Assembly (NCBI GenBank): GCA_035633755.1 | Contig: DASQEH010000057.1 | Span: 1-26,761, forward strand | DNA: 26,761 nt | Direction of reading: 5' to 3' | DNA from: DASQEH01 sp035633755 | GTDB taxonomy: Bacteria; Actinomycetota; Actinomycetes; Propionibacteriales; Nocardioidaceae | Shown here: one piece after another, positions 1-7,208 of the stretch | How the letters are laid out: each line of letters starts with the position of its first letter | Numbering within the stretch: position 1 is the first letter of the stretch | Translations under genes and position numbers: made by a program | The notes under the pieces: model-generated | Told to the model about the DNA's origin: nothing | Seen by the model: only the letters and a program-made list of their open reading frames with translations | The model's database searches: none

Positions 1-470
1 CCGATAAGGACAGGAATCGGGTCCTGCACCGGCGGCGGAGACACTGGCCGGGTCTCCGCCGTCAGCGCCTGACCCGCCCAGGCAGTCCGGAGCTCCCGCA
101 ACTGCTGGTCGAAGAGCTCCCCGCGCTGTTCGAAGTCGCGCCCAGTCAGCGTGAAGTCCCCCGGTCGCCACCCGACACCCAAGCCCAGCGTCAGTCGGCC
201 ATCTGAGATCTGGTCCACCGTCGCGGCCTGCTTGGCGAGCTCTGCGCTACTGCGAGCCGGTGCGATCAGGACGTTCGTCATCAGCCTGATCCGCTGGGTG
301 ATCGCGGCAGCCGCGGCGAACACCGTCAGTTCCTCGTAGTTCGGGTAGGACACCGCCCCGATGCTGGCAAGCGTGCTGAACCCGGCGTCCTCCGCGCGCT
401 TGGCCCAGTCGAGCAGTTGCGGACCGGAAGCGCCCTGGACCGCGTTAGGAATCCCGATGCCGATGTCCAT
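1..470 (-). CDS. LLM-class flavin-dependent oxidoreductase (partial, C-terminus off the left end)
   Basis: The reverse strand reads open from an ATG at 470 to the left edge, giving about 156 residues and no stop. The N-terminus MDIGIGIPN, followed by a WAKRAEDAGF segment, an I(R)LMTNVLIAP strand and a DQISDGRLTLGLGVGWRPGDF motif, is typical of luciferase-like (LLM) monooxygenases, a TIM-barrel family using FMN or F420. A good ribosome site (GGAGG, 6 nt spacer) supports the start. It is divergent from the PPOX gene at 547, with about 75 bp between the starts. Because the neighbour resembles an F420-binding family, F420 is a plausible cofactor here, but the sequence does not prove it. The substrate is unknown and the C-terminal half lies outside the window. 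Confidence 0.87.
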   Translation of the reverse strand, partial: MDIGIGIPNAVQGASGPQLLDWAKRAEDAGFSTLASIGAVSYPNYEELTVFAAAAAITQRIRLMTNVLIAPARSSAELAKQAATVDQISDGRLTLGLGVGWRPGDFTLTGRDFEQRGELFDQQLRELRTAWAGQALTAETRPVSPPPVQDPIPVLI

Positions 471-546
471 GCGAGCCCTCCAAGGTTCGATCACGTTGTG
501 CTGGCCTGCCGAGGAGGACGCTACTAGCGTCGACCTGGTGACCCGC

Positions 547-978
547 ATGCTACGCCGGGCAAGTCTCACCACGATCGAGCGGGATCTGCTCGACGGTGCG
601 ATGGTGGCCCGACTAGCGACCGTGCGTCCCGACGGCCGCCCTCATGTTGTACCAGTCACCTTCGCCTGCCCTGGCCCGGGCCTCGTCGTCACCGCTGTCG
701 ACCACAAGCCGAAGCAAAGCGCCAACCTGCAGCGGCTGCGCAACATCGATGTCCATCCTGCCGTCAGTCTGCTGGTGGACCATTACGAGGAGGACTGGGC
801 CGCATTGTGGTGGCTTCGCTTGGACGCAACCGCCAGCGTGGTTCGGGAGGAGCCGCATCGCACCAACCTCACGCAGGCATTGATCACAAAGTACGGCGAG
901 TACGCCGCGACACCCCCGACCGGTCCGGTCATCGCGATGAGCATTGACGCTATCGCCTCATGGAATCTCGACGGGTAA
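547..978 (+). CDS. PPOX-class (Rv0121-like, TIGR03668-type) probable F420-dependent oxidoreductase
   Basis: A protein of about 143 aa with a split-barrel flavin/F420-binding fold. An N-terminal helix precedes ARLATVRPDGRPHVVPVTFA, the standard first strands of pyridoxamine-phosphate-oxidase-like proteins. VDHYEEDWAALWWLRLDA in the second half is characteristic of the Rv0121 subgroup. The open frame extends further upstream, but that part lies antisense to the oxidoreductase at 1-470. The ATG at 547 is preferred: it has a GGTGA ribosome-site element 5 nt upstream and gives the usual family length. A GTG at 538 is the alternative. Family knowledge suggests reduction of an unidentified substrate using F420; the natural substrate is unknown. 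It stands alone on this strand, 150 bp before the channel gene. Confidence 0.8.
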   Translation: MLRRASLTTIERDLLDGAMVARLATVRPDGRPHVVPVTFACPGPGLVVTAVDHKPKQSANLQRLRNIDVHPAVSLLVDHYEEDWAALWWLRLDATASVVREEPHRTNLTQALITKYGEYAATPPTGPVIAMSIDAIASWNLDG

Positions 979-1128
979 CACCGTGGTGGCTGCCTCGAAG
1001 GTTGCTATGACAGTTCGACTTTCCCTGCCGGGCACCATTTCACATTACCGCTGATCTCCTCGCGCCCTCATGGCTGCGACCACCGCCTGGGCTAGAGTCG
1101 TCGTCGTCAAGAGCCGGAGAGGACCACG

Positions 1129-2160
1129 GTGCCGACCCTCTTATCTCGAATGTCACAGTACGTTCGGAGTCGGTTGACCGGCTGGCGACGGCCGCTGGCG
1201 CTCGTTCTGTTTGTCTTTCCGACCAGCTGGTTGGCGATGTCGCTCGTAGAGCCTGCCGACAACCGGATCACTGACCCGGCGAACTATTGGTGGTACTTCG
1301 TTGTCACGGCGGCCACCGTCGGGTATGGCGACTTCTTCCCCGTGTCGAACGCTGGGCACGTCGTAGGCGTTTACGTCATCGTCGGTGGCATCGTGACTCT
1401 GACATTGCTATTCACGCAGTTGGCCGACTACATACAGTCGATTCGAGGTAAGCGCATGAGAGGCACCGCTCAGCTCGACCTTGCCGGACACGTCGTCATA
1501 TTGGGCTACACGATGGGCCGTACCGAGAAGATCGTTTCTGAGCTGATGACGGAGGGTCGGCTGCGCATCGCGCTTTGCGCCGGGGAGGAGGTGGGGCAGC
1601 ACCCACTTCCCGACGAAGCGGAGGTCCAGTTCGTTCGCGGAGACCTCAGCAAGCTGGACGTCATGACCCGGGCGTGCGTCAGTCGCGCAAGGACCGCGCT
1701 GATCGACGGGCGCGACGACAACGAGACGCTCGCGATCGCGGTGGCCGTCGACCACGAGAAGCCTGATATCCACATGATCGCCGCCCTACGCGACCTGGAC
1801 CGGCGGGAGCAGTTGCGGTACGTGAATCCCCGGGTGCAGTGCGTCCAGTGGCACATGCCTAACCTCCTAGCCGAGGAGGCGACTGAACCCGGTATCACCG
1901 AGGTCTACCACGACTTGATGTCCGCTGGCGGCCACGGCAACACCTACTCCCTCAAAGTACCGGCGAACTTCCCGCACGCGACCTTCGGCGAATGCCAAGT
2001 GCATCTCGGCCGTGCCTTTGCGGCCACGCTGGTGGCGGTTCGAAAGGACGACGAATTGCGCGTGAGTCCGCCTTGGGACCACGTACTCGACGAAGGAACG
2101 GTTCTTTACTACGTCGCCGGCGAGCGTCTCGACTCGTCGAGCTTTGCCGCGGTCGAGTGA
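1129..2160 (+). CDS. Two-TM potassium channel with cytoplasmic RCK/TrkA-N domain
   Basis: A protein of 343 aa. Membrane helix 1 is near residues 23-40. The pore helix is followed by the selectivity filter TVGYGD at 63-68, and helix 2 is near 75-97. From about residue 118 there is a TrkA-N/RCK Rossmann domain (GHVVILGYTMGR, then FVRGDLSKLDVMTRA around 170-182) and a C-terminal TrkA-C-like part. This is the layout of MthK/Kch-type channels, which assemble as tetramers and gate K+ flux in response to ligands on the RCK domain. The nucleotide motif is GxxxG rather than the usual GxGxxG, so NAD binding may be altered and Ca2+ or another ligand may act instead. The GTG start has GGAGAGGA just upstream and a TAGAGT -10-like box at 1093. 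Probably monocistronic; the GntR gene follows after 124 bp. Confidence 0.92.
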   Translation: MPTLLSRMSQYVRSRLTGWRRPLALVLFVFPTSWLAMSLVEPADNRITDPANYWWYFVVTAATVGYGDFFPVSNAGHVVGVYVIVGGIVTLTLLFTQLADYIQSIRGKRMRGTAQLDLAGHVVILGYTMGRTEKIVSELMTEGRLRIALCAGEEVGQHPLPDEAEVQFVRGDLSKLDVMTRACVSRARTALIDGRDDNETLAIAVAVDHEKPDIHMIAALRDLDRREQLRYVNPRVQCVQWHMPNLLAEEATEPGITEVYHDLMSAGGHGNTYSLKVPANFPHATFGECQVHLGRAFAATLVAVRKDDELRVSPPWDHVLDEGTVLYYVAGERLDSSSFAAVE

Positions 2161-2252
2161 GACCAGCAGCACCGCCAGCGGCTCGTATTGCGGTGCCTCC
2201 CTATCGGACAGTGAGAACGTCGATGCAGATACACCACCGCACGCGAGTCCGG

Positions 2253-2258
2253 TATCCT
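2253..2258 (+). promoter_or_regulatory. Candidate -10 box for the GntR gene
   Basis: TATCCT fits the actinobacterial TANNNT -10 pattern and would start transcription near 2265, leaving a leader of about 20 nt with a GGAAGG ribosome site before the GTG at 2285. No convincing -35 hexamer is visible 17 nt upstream, so this is tentative. Confidence 0.35.
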
Positions 2259-2284
2259 CGGGCCGTCACCGGGAAGGATTCGGC

Positions 2285-2995
2285 GTGAGTGGACAAGCAG
2301 CACCCTCAGAGCCCGGCGCGCTCTCGCTGCCGACGTTCGGGGCACGCCGCAACCTTCGTCAGGAGGTCGCCCACGCACTGAGGGCCGCTCTCATCACCGG
2401 CGAGATGCGCCCCGGCCTTCTCTATTCGGCCCCCGCCCTGGCGGAGAAGTTCGGTGTATCAGCGACGCCGGTCCGCGAAGCGATGCTCGACCTCGCCAAC
2501 GAAGGCCTGGTGGAGGCCGTGCGTAACAAGGGCTTCCGCGTCGCCGAGCTCACGAATCGTGAGCTGGACGACATCACGACCTTACGGGCGCTGATCGAAG
2601 TGCCGACCGTGGGGGAGATCGCGGCTCGCTTCGCCGAGGGCACCCGCCCAGCCGTAGAAGCGCTGCGGCCTTTGGCGGACGAAATAGAACGTCAGGCGGC
2701 CATCCCTGACGTGATCGCCTACGTCGAAGCGGACCGACAATTCCACCTGGGCTTGCTTGCGCTGGCGGGTAACGAGCAGTTGGTACAGGTCGTCGGAAAC
2801 TTGCGAGCGCGCAGCCGCCTCTATGGTCTGCATGAACTTGCAAGCAAGGGCGAGCTGGTCCGTTCGGCGCGAGAACATCAGGAGATTCTGGCCTCGGTCC
2901 TCGCCGGTGACCCGGAGAAGGCGACCACCGTCATGCGTCGTCATATCGGGCACGTGCGCGGATCGTGGGCCGGTCGCACTGAGCCCCATCAGTAG
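2285..2995 (+). CDS. GntR-family transcriptional regulator, FadR/FCD subgroup
   Basis: A protein of 236 aa from the GTG at 2285 (GGAAGG upstream); the longer open frame begins inside the channel gene and is rejected. The winged helix-turn-helix covers about residues 23-88 (LRQEVAHALRAALITGEM, then SAPALAEKFGVSATPVREAM). An all-helical FCD effector domain follows, with metal-site residues in the expected order: D150 and H154 (EADRQFH), H198 (REHQE) and H220 (MRRHI). FCD regulators usually repress catabolic genes and are released by a small carboxylic or amino acid. Its position beside the hydroxyproline-type island makes it the likely local regulator (inference). Its last 65 bp overlap the 3' end of the convergent dehydrogenase gene, so the two transcripts are antisense there. 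Confidence 0.9.
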   Translation: MSGQAAPSEPGALSLPTFGARRNLRQEVAHALRAALITGEMRPGLLYSAPALAEKFGVSATPVREAMLDLANEGLVEAVRNKGFRVAELTNRELDDITTLRALIEVPTVGEIAARFAEGTRPAVEALRPLADEIERQAAIPDVIAYVEADRQFHLGLLALAGNEQLVQVVGNLRARSRLYGLHELASKGELVRSAREHQEILASVLAGDPEKATTVMRRHIGHVRGSWAGRTEPHQ

Positions 2996-4430
2996 TTGGC
3001 GCGTCCACTACGTCACTGGGCTCGAGGAAGGTGCCCAGACGAACCGGAGTTGCTATGGGACGCCTCGCAGTCGTCCCTGGGGAGTAGGGGGTGGCGGTCC
3101 AAGCAGCCGTCAGGCAGGCGGTGGCGAACCCGCAGACACGCCCTTGGCACCAACCCATCCCCGGCCGCACGAGCAGTTTGGCGCTTCGAGCGTCGGCAGC
3201 TCCCAGATCGTCCACCGCCGCTCGAAGTTCGGCGCCGTTCACCTCTTCGCATCGGCAGATGACGGTGTGGTCCTCAATCATGTCGACCCAACACCCGGGA
3301 ACCGGGTGCGCTAGATGCATGGCGGCGGCGAACGACCGCAGCTTGCTGCGTTGCCGGACGACTTTCGCCGAGGCGGCAACGGCACCCCCGGCGGCCGCGA
3401 TGCCGGCGATCGTTCCCTCTGCCAAGGAAAGGGCTGCACCACCAACACCACACGTCTCTCCGGCGGTGAAAACACCAGGCACAGTGGTCTCTTGCCGGCC
3501 ATCGACGGTGCATATGACGGAGCCGTCGATGTCTACATCGGTTTCGCAGCCCAGCATCACCAGCAGTTCGAGCTGAGGGGTGAAGCCCCAGCCCACCGCC
3601 ACGGTGTCGACGGGTACGCGAGTGGAGCTTCCCGGGATCGGGGTGCCGCGGCCGTCGAGGCGGGCCACGGTCGCTGACTCGACCTGACCGGAGCCTTCGA
3701 CGGAGACCAGCATGGAACGGGTCCGGACGGGGACTCGGTGCCGCGCAAGACTCCGGGCGTAGCCGACACCCTCACCCAGTTTGCCCAGGTTCTTCGCCAC
3801 TGCCGGGCTGTGCCGTATCCACCGCAGGGGCGAGTTTGCCTCGTGCACGCCGACGACGTGGGCACCTGCCTCAGCTAGTCCCGCAGCGACAGGAAGCAGG
3901 AATGGTCCGGTTCCAGCGACGAGCACTCGTTCACCTGCGCGAACGCCGTGCCCCTTGAGGAGCGCCTGTGCTCCACCGGCAGTCATCACCCCGGGTAGGT
4001 CCCATCCAGGGAAAGGGATCTGGCGGTCGTAAGCGCCTGTGGCCACGACCAAGCGGCGGCCAGTGACGCTTACCCGCTTCTCGGGGCGACGGGACCGGTC
4101 GACCAGGTGCACAACGAAGCCGGCGTCCGTGCCTTCTACTGTCCATGCGTCGTGTTGTGGCAGGTAGGTGACAGCGCCGCTCTTGCGGTGCTCACTCAGT
4201 TTGTCGACGAGTGTCGTGTACGACGTGAGGTCGTGGTGGAGGTAGTCGAGCTTGCCTGCGGCCGACGATGCCTCGTTCGGTCGCCGCCAATATTGGCCGC
4301 CGGGCTGGGTCCCAGCGTCGACCAGCGCGACCTTGGCGCCGTGACCTGCGGCCTCGGTGGCAGCGGCCAGTCCGGCGGGTCCCGCACCGACGATGACGAC
4401 GCTGAACGTGGTATCAGCCGGTGGCGTCAT
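2931..4430 (-). CDS. FAD/[2Fe-2S] oxidoreductase, HcnB/OoxA-like subunit of a probable D-hydroxyproline dehydrogenase
   Basis: A protein of 499 aa. The N-terminal dinucleotide motif GAGPAG (15-20) binds FAD. A second nucleotide fold begins at VLVAGTGP (about 169-176), and GVFTAGETCGVGG (319-331) is the usual FAD-contact segment. The C-terminal part is a BFD-like [2Fe-2S] domain with C392-x-C394 and C428-x4-C433. This arrangement belongs to HcnB, opine oxidase A and the large subunit of heteromeric hydroxyproline/proline dehydrogenases. It overlaps the small ferredoxin-like subunit by 17 bp and is the last gene of the leftward operon. Together with the HcnA- and HcnC-like partners it should oxidise cis-4-hydroxy-D-proline or another cyclic D-amino acid and pass electrons to the membrane chain. 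The role is inferred from context; opine or D-amino acid oxidation are alternatives. Confidence 0.85.
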   Translation of the reverse strand: MTPPADTTFSVVIVGAGPAGLAAATEAAGHGAKVALVDAGTQPGGQYWRRPNEASSAAGKLDYLHHDLTSYTTLVDKLSEHRKSGAVTYLPQHDAWTVEGTDAGFVVHLVDRSRRPEKRVSVTGRRLVVATGAYDRQIPFPGWDLPGVMTAGGAQALLKGHGVRAGERVLVAGTGPFLLPVAAGLAEAGAHVVGVHEANSPLRWIRHSPAVAKNLGKLGEGVGYARSLARHRVPVRTRSMLVSVEGSGQVESATVARLDGRGTPIPGSSTRVPVDTVAVGWGFTPQLELLVMLGCETDVDIDGSVICTVDGRQETTVPGVFTAGETCGVGGAALSLAEGTIAGIAAAGGAVAASAKVVRQRSKLRSFAAAMHLAHPVPGCWVDMIEDHTVICRCEEVNGAELRAAVDDLGAADARSAKLLVRPGMGWCQGRVCGFATACLTAAWTATPYSPGTTARRPIATPVRLGTFLEPSDVVDAPTTDGAQCDRPTIRARARYDDA

Positions 4431-4695
4431 GCCCGGTTCCTTCCTGAGTTGAGACGGTCATGCCTGCTTGTGCAATGAGAAGGCAAGCCCGCTCATTCGG
4501 GATGTCGTCGGCGACGATGAGACAGTCGAAGCAGATGCCAATGCCACAGAACAATCCGCGGGGTCGGCCGTGAACGCGGGTCCGCCGCCAGGCACGCACC
4601 CCGACTGCGGTGAGCGCGGCCCCGACGCTTTCTCCGGGAGTGAACGGTATGCGCCTGCCGTCAAAGGTGAAGTAATGACTGCTGTCATCGATCAT
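4414..4695 (-). CDS. Small [2Fe-2S] ferredoxin-like subunit (HcnA-like) of the dehydrogenase
   Basis: A protein of 93 aa. The cysteine pattern C50-x4-C55-x2-C58-x12-C71 (around CGIGICFDC) is the plant-type [2Fe-2S] signature found in HcnA and in the gamma subunits of hydroxyproline dehydrogenases. FTPGESVGAALTAVGVRAWRRT is the usual N-terminal part of this family. It is translationally coupled on both sides: its ATG shares an ATGA with the stop of the HcnC-like gene, and its 3' end overlaps the HcnB-like gene by 17 bp. It is expected to relay electrons between the two flavoprotein subunits. Confidence 0.88.
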   Translation of the reverse strand: MIDDSSHYFTFDGRRIPFTPGESVGAALTAVGVRAWRRTRVHGRPRGLFCGIGICFDCLIVADDIPNERACLLIAQAGMTVSTQEGTGHDATG

Positions 4696-5840
4696 GCCGT
4701 CACCGAATCGAACCTTGCGGGCGAGTAAGGGGAGACGTCGAGAACCGGGGACTGCCCCGAGAGCAGTTGTGCGATCAGCAGCCCGGTGATGGGGGCGAGA
4801 CCGATTCCCGCTCCTTCATGGCCGCACGCGTGATAGATGCCTTGAACGCGAGGGTCCGGGCCGATGACCGGGAGGTGGTCGGGACAGTACGGGCGGAACC
4901 CGCTATACACACGCATGAGCGCTACCTGCTCGAGAAACGGGAAGAGCCCGATCGCCTGAACTGCCAGGCGTCTGATGACTTCGACGGGCATGTCGTTGCT
5001 GTATCCGACGCGTTCCCTGCTTGCGCCGATGAGCACTGTTCCGCCGTGTGTGCCTTCGATGACCGCTGACGTCTCGAGTCCGGCGTCGCTACTCGCGACG
5101 TTGCTCACGTAGTCGGCGGAGTACACCTTGTGTCGAACCATTCGGGGGAGTGGTTCAGTGACGAGCACGAATCCGCGCCGGGGCAAGACAGGAACGGTCG
5201 TCCCGAACAGTTGTGCCACGTCGCCGGACCAGGTTCCGGCGGCATTCACAACGGCCTTGGTCGGAAAGCGGCGGCGGTTCGCAACCACAGCCGTCACGCG
5301 GCCACGCGAGTCGCGTTCGAGGCCGGTCGCCGTTACTCCGCTCTCGACCATGACACCCAGGGCGCGTGCCTGAGCGAGCAGTATTGCCGCGGCGAGCATC
5401 GGTTGGACCTGCATGTCGTCCTCGTAGAAGACGCCTCCAGCAAGGTCCTTGGCCAAGTGGGGTTCCCGGTCCAGCAATCCCGGACCTGTCAGGGGAACGG
5501 TGCTGACGCCAGACTCGCGTTGGTAGCCGGCGAACCGCTGCAGCGCGGCAAAGCCTTCGGGATCCTTCGCGACGACCAACCCGCCTTTCTCCTCGAGCTC
5601 AATGGTGTCGGCTCCCAGTCGGGCGCCGATGTCGAGCCACAGCGTGCGGGAGCGGAGCGCGAGGTCCAGTTCGGGTCCGGGGCCTTTGTCGGATACCAGG
5701 ATGTTGCCCTCGCCTCGGCTGGTTGTGCCGCCTCCCACCGTTCCCCGGTCGAGAACGGTTACTGACAGCCCCGCTTGGCTGGCGTAGTAGGCGCAGGCAG
5801 CGCCGACGATGCCAGCGCCGACCACGACAACGTCAGACAC
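4692..5840 (-). CDS. FAD-dependent amino acid dehydrogenase (DAO family, HcnC-like catalytic subunit)
   Basis: A protein of 382 aa starting at GTG (GAGGCGG upstream). The N-terminal VVVVGAGIVGAACAYYA contains the FAD motif GAGIVG (8-13), and GGGTTSRGEGNI (about 36-47) is typical of the DAO/glycine-oxidase family. C-terminal FRPYCPDHLPVIGP and HACGHEGAGIGLAPITG are the conserved flavin-contact blocks. In HcnABC, opine oxidase and heteromeric hydroxyproline dehydrogenases this subunit carries the substrate site. Proposed reaction: cis-4-hydroxy-D-proline to pyrroline-4-hydroxy-2-carboxylate. It overlaps the upstream reductase gene by 8 bp and the downstream ferredoxin-like gene by 4 bp, so the subunits are made in series. 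The exact substrate is inferred from the neighbouring epimerase and deaminase. Confidence 0.87.
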   Translation of the reverse strand: MSDVVVVGAGIVGAACAYYASQAGLSVTVLDRGTVGGGTTSRGEGNILVSDKGPGPELDLALRSRTLWLDIGARLGADTIELEEKGGLVVAKDPEGFAALQRFAGYQRESGVSTVPLTGPGLLDREPHLAKDLAGGVFYEDDMQVQPMLAAAILLAQARALGVMVESGVTATGLERDSRGRVTAVVANRRRFPTKAVVNAAGTWSGDVAQLFGTTVPVLPRRGFVLVTEPLPRMVRHKVYSADYVSNVASSDAGLETSAVIEGTHGGTVLIGASRERVGYSNDMPVEVIRRLAVQAIGLFPFLEQVALMRVYSGFRPYCPDHLPVIGPDPRVQGIYHACGHEGAGIGLAPITGLLIAQLLSGQSPVLDVSPYSPARFDSVTA

Positions 5841-6774
5841 GAGACCGCCTCATGATCGCTTGCGCGACAACAAGGTCCTGCCAGCCCATCCCAACACTCT
5901 TGTAGATGCCCGTGCCTGAGGGGTCGCTTGGGGGGCGGCGGACCAAGGTGGCGATCTCGATCAGATCTTCTGCCTGGATGGCGTGTTCAGCGACGGCCAT
6001 GGCGACGTCACCGGCTTCTTGCAAGGCCACATGGCGGGTCTCGACGACCACGCCGACTCCCGTTCGGGCGCGGCGGAACACGTTCGAGTCGAGCTCGCGA
6101 CGGTCCGAGTCGTGGGAGCCGACAGCGATCGCGCAGACGTTGTCCTTCATGAGGCTGCTGTCGAACAACGGTACGCCGGCGGTCGTGGCACACACGACGA
6201 TGTCGCCGTCGGGGAGAGAGTCGACAGTGCCCACTTCGGCCGAGATGCCGACATCGTAAAGCCGTCGTACCAGGGCGGCGGCCGTGTCCGGGCGGCGGCC
6301 GATCACTGTCACTCGCTCGATGGGACGGACGGCGCGCATGGCGTGTACGTGTCCCCAAGCCTGGGGCCCCGCGCCGAAGACCACGAGATGTCGGGCGTCG
6401 ACCGGTGCGATGTGTCTGGCGGCGACGGCCGACATGGCGGGTGTGCGCAAGGTGGTGAGCGCGGTCCCGTCCATGAGGGCGACAGGCGTCAGCGTGGCTG
6501 AGTCGATGACCGCGTAGAGCGCTTGGATGCGGGGCAGACCCATTGCAGGGTTGCCGGGGGCCACCGTGCCGATCTTGACGCCTACGTGATCTGCGAGCTC
6601 GGCAGGCATGAGCAGCAGTTGCCCGTGCGCAACGTCAATGACTGACCGTGCCGCGCTGCAAGCGGGATCGAAGCCTCGGAGCAGTGCTTGCTCGAGGCAG
6701 TCGACCGCGTCACTCCAGGGAAGCGTCGCCTCGATGGCACTAGCGTCGAGGTAGGGCAACGATGAAGCGGTCAC
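5833..6774 (-). CDS. Ornithine cyclodeaminase/mu-crystallin family protein, probable pyrroline-2-carboxylate reductase
   Basis: A protein of 313 aa from a GTG at 6774 that shares a GTGA with the stop of the aconitase X small subunit. The frame stays open further upstream, but that part lies inside the small-subunit gene and has no family similarity. Conserved blocks are HVGVKIGTVAPGNP, ALMDGTALTTLRTPAMSAVAAR and the NAD(P) fold VVFGAGPQAWGHVHA. GTGIYKSVGMGWQDL is near the C-terminus. In hydroxyproline clusters such proteins reduce delta1-pyrroline-2-carboxylate to L-proline with NAD(P)H. Direct coupling to aconitase X, whose product would be that imine, fits this role better than ornithine cyclisation. 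The specificity is inferred. Confidence 0.86.
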   Translation of the reverse strand: MTASSLPYLDASAIEATLPWSDAVDCLEQALLRGFDPACSAARSVIDVAHGQLLLMPAELADHVGVKIGTVAPGNPAMGLPRIQALYAVIDSATLTPVALMDGTALTTLRTPAMSAVAARHIAPVDARHLVVFGAGPQAWGHVHAMRAVRPIERVTVIGRRPDTAAALVRRLYDVGISAEVGTVDSLPDGDIVVCATTAGVPLFDSSLMKDNVCAIAVGSHDSDRRELDSNVFRRARTGVGVVVETRHVALQEAGDVAMAVAEHAIQAEDLIEIATLVRRPPSDPSGTGIYKSVGMGWQDLVVAQAIMRRSRV

Positions 6775-7208
6775 GGCACACCCATCGTCGTCAGTCGTGC
6801 TGTCATGGCGACGTCGACACGGACTGTGACGCGGCCTGCTAACTGAGCGAAGACCGACTCGTCGACCTGAACGATCGGCATGTGCTTCTCGTACAGCTCT
6901 GCGGCGACGAGCGCCCCGACGACCAAAATGGTGTCGACCTCGGTCATGACAACCGCGGCGGGGGAGTGACCGGTGCGAATCTGTTCGGCCAGGACGGCAG
7001 CCGCCGAGCTCGAGCCGCGCCCTGAACACATCCCGACCACTGCGCCGGTGAGTGATGTACCCGCCTGAGGATGATGGACGTCGATGACACGACCATCCGC
7101 GTCCACACCGCCCCAGAAAGACAACGGCTCGTCAAGCTTGATCCATGCACCGCAGGCGGTTCCAGACGTGAGGGCCTTCCCTCGGAACTCAGGTCCAGAG
7201 GCGATCAT
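6771..7208 (-). CDS. Aconitase X small (swivelling, DUF126) subunit
   Basis: A protein of 145 aa. An N-terminal RGKAL strand is followed by PLSFWGGVDADGRVIDVHHPQ and GMCSGRGSSSAAAVLAE, the latter being the hallmark of the DUF126/AcnX small domain. It corresponds to the swivelling domain 4 of aconitases and closes the active site formed with the large subunit. Its 5' end overlaps the large-subunit gene by 20 bp and its stop overlaps the reductase start. Together with the large subunit it is probably cis-3-hydroxy-L-proline dehydratase, an activity established for bacterial aconitase X. The archaeal relatives act on mevalonate phosphate, which the present context does not support. Confidence 0.9.
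   Translation of the reverse strand: MIASGPEFRGKALTSGTACGAWIKLDEPLSFWGGVDADGRVIDVHHPQAGTSLTGAVVGMCSGRGSSSAAAVLAEQIRTGHSPAAVVMTEVDTILVVGALVAAELYEKHMPIVQVDESVFAQLAGRVTVRVDVAMTARLTTMGVP

Noticed and set aside
2211..2218. GTGAGAAC upstream of gntR recurs in inverse at 10509-10516 in the divergent promoter.
   Set aside because: An 8-bp match between two short regions is expected about by chance, and it does not fall in the symmetric part of the 10484-10508 palindrome.
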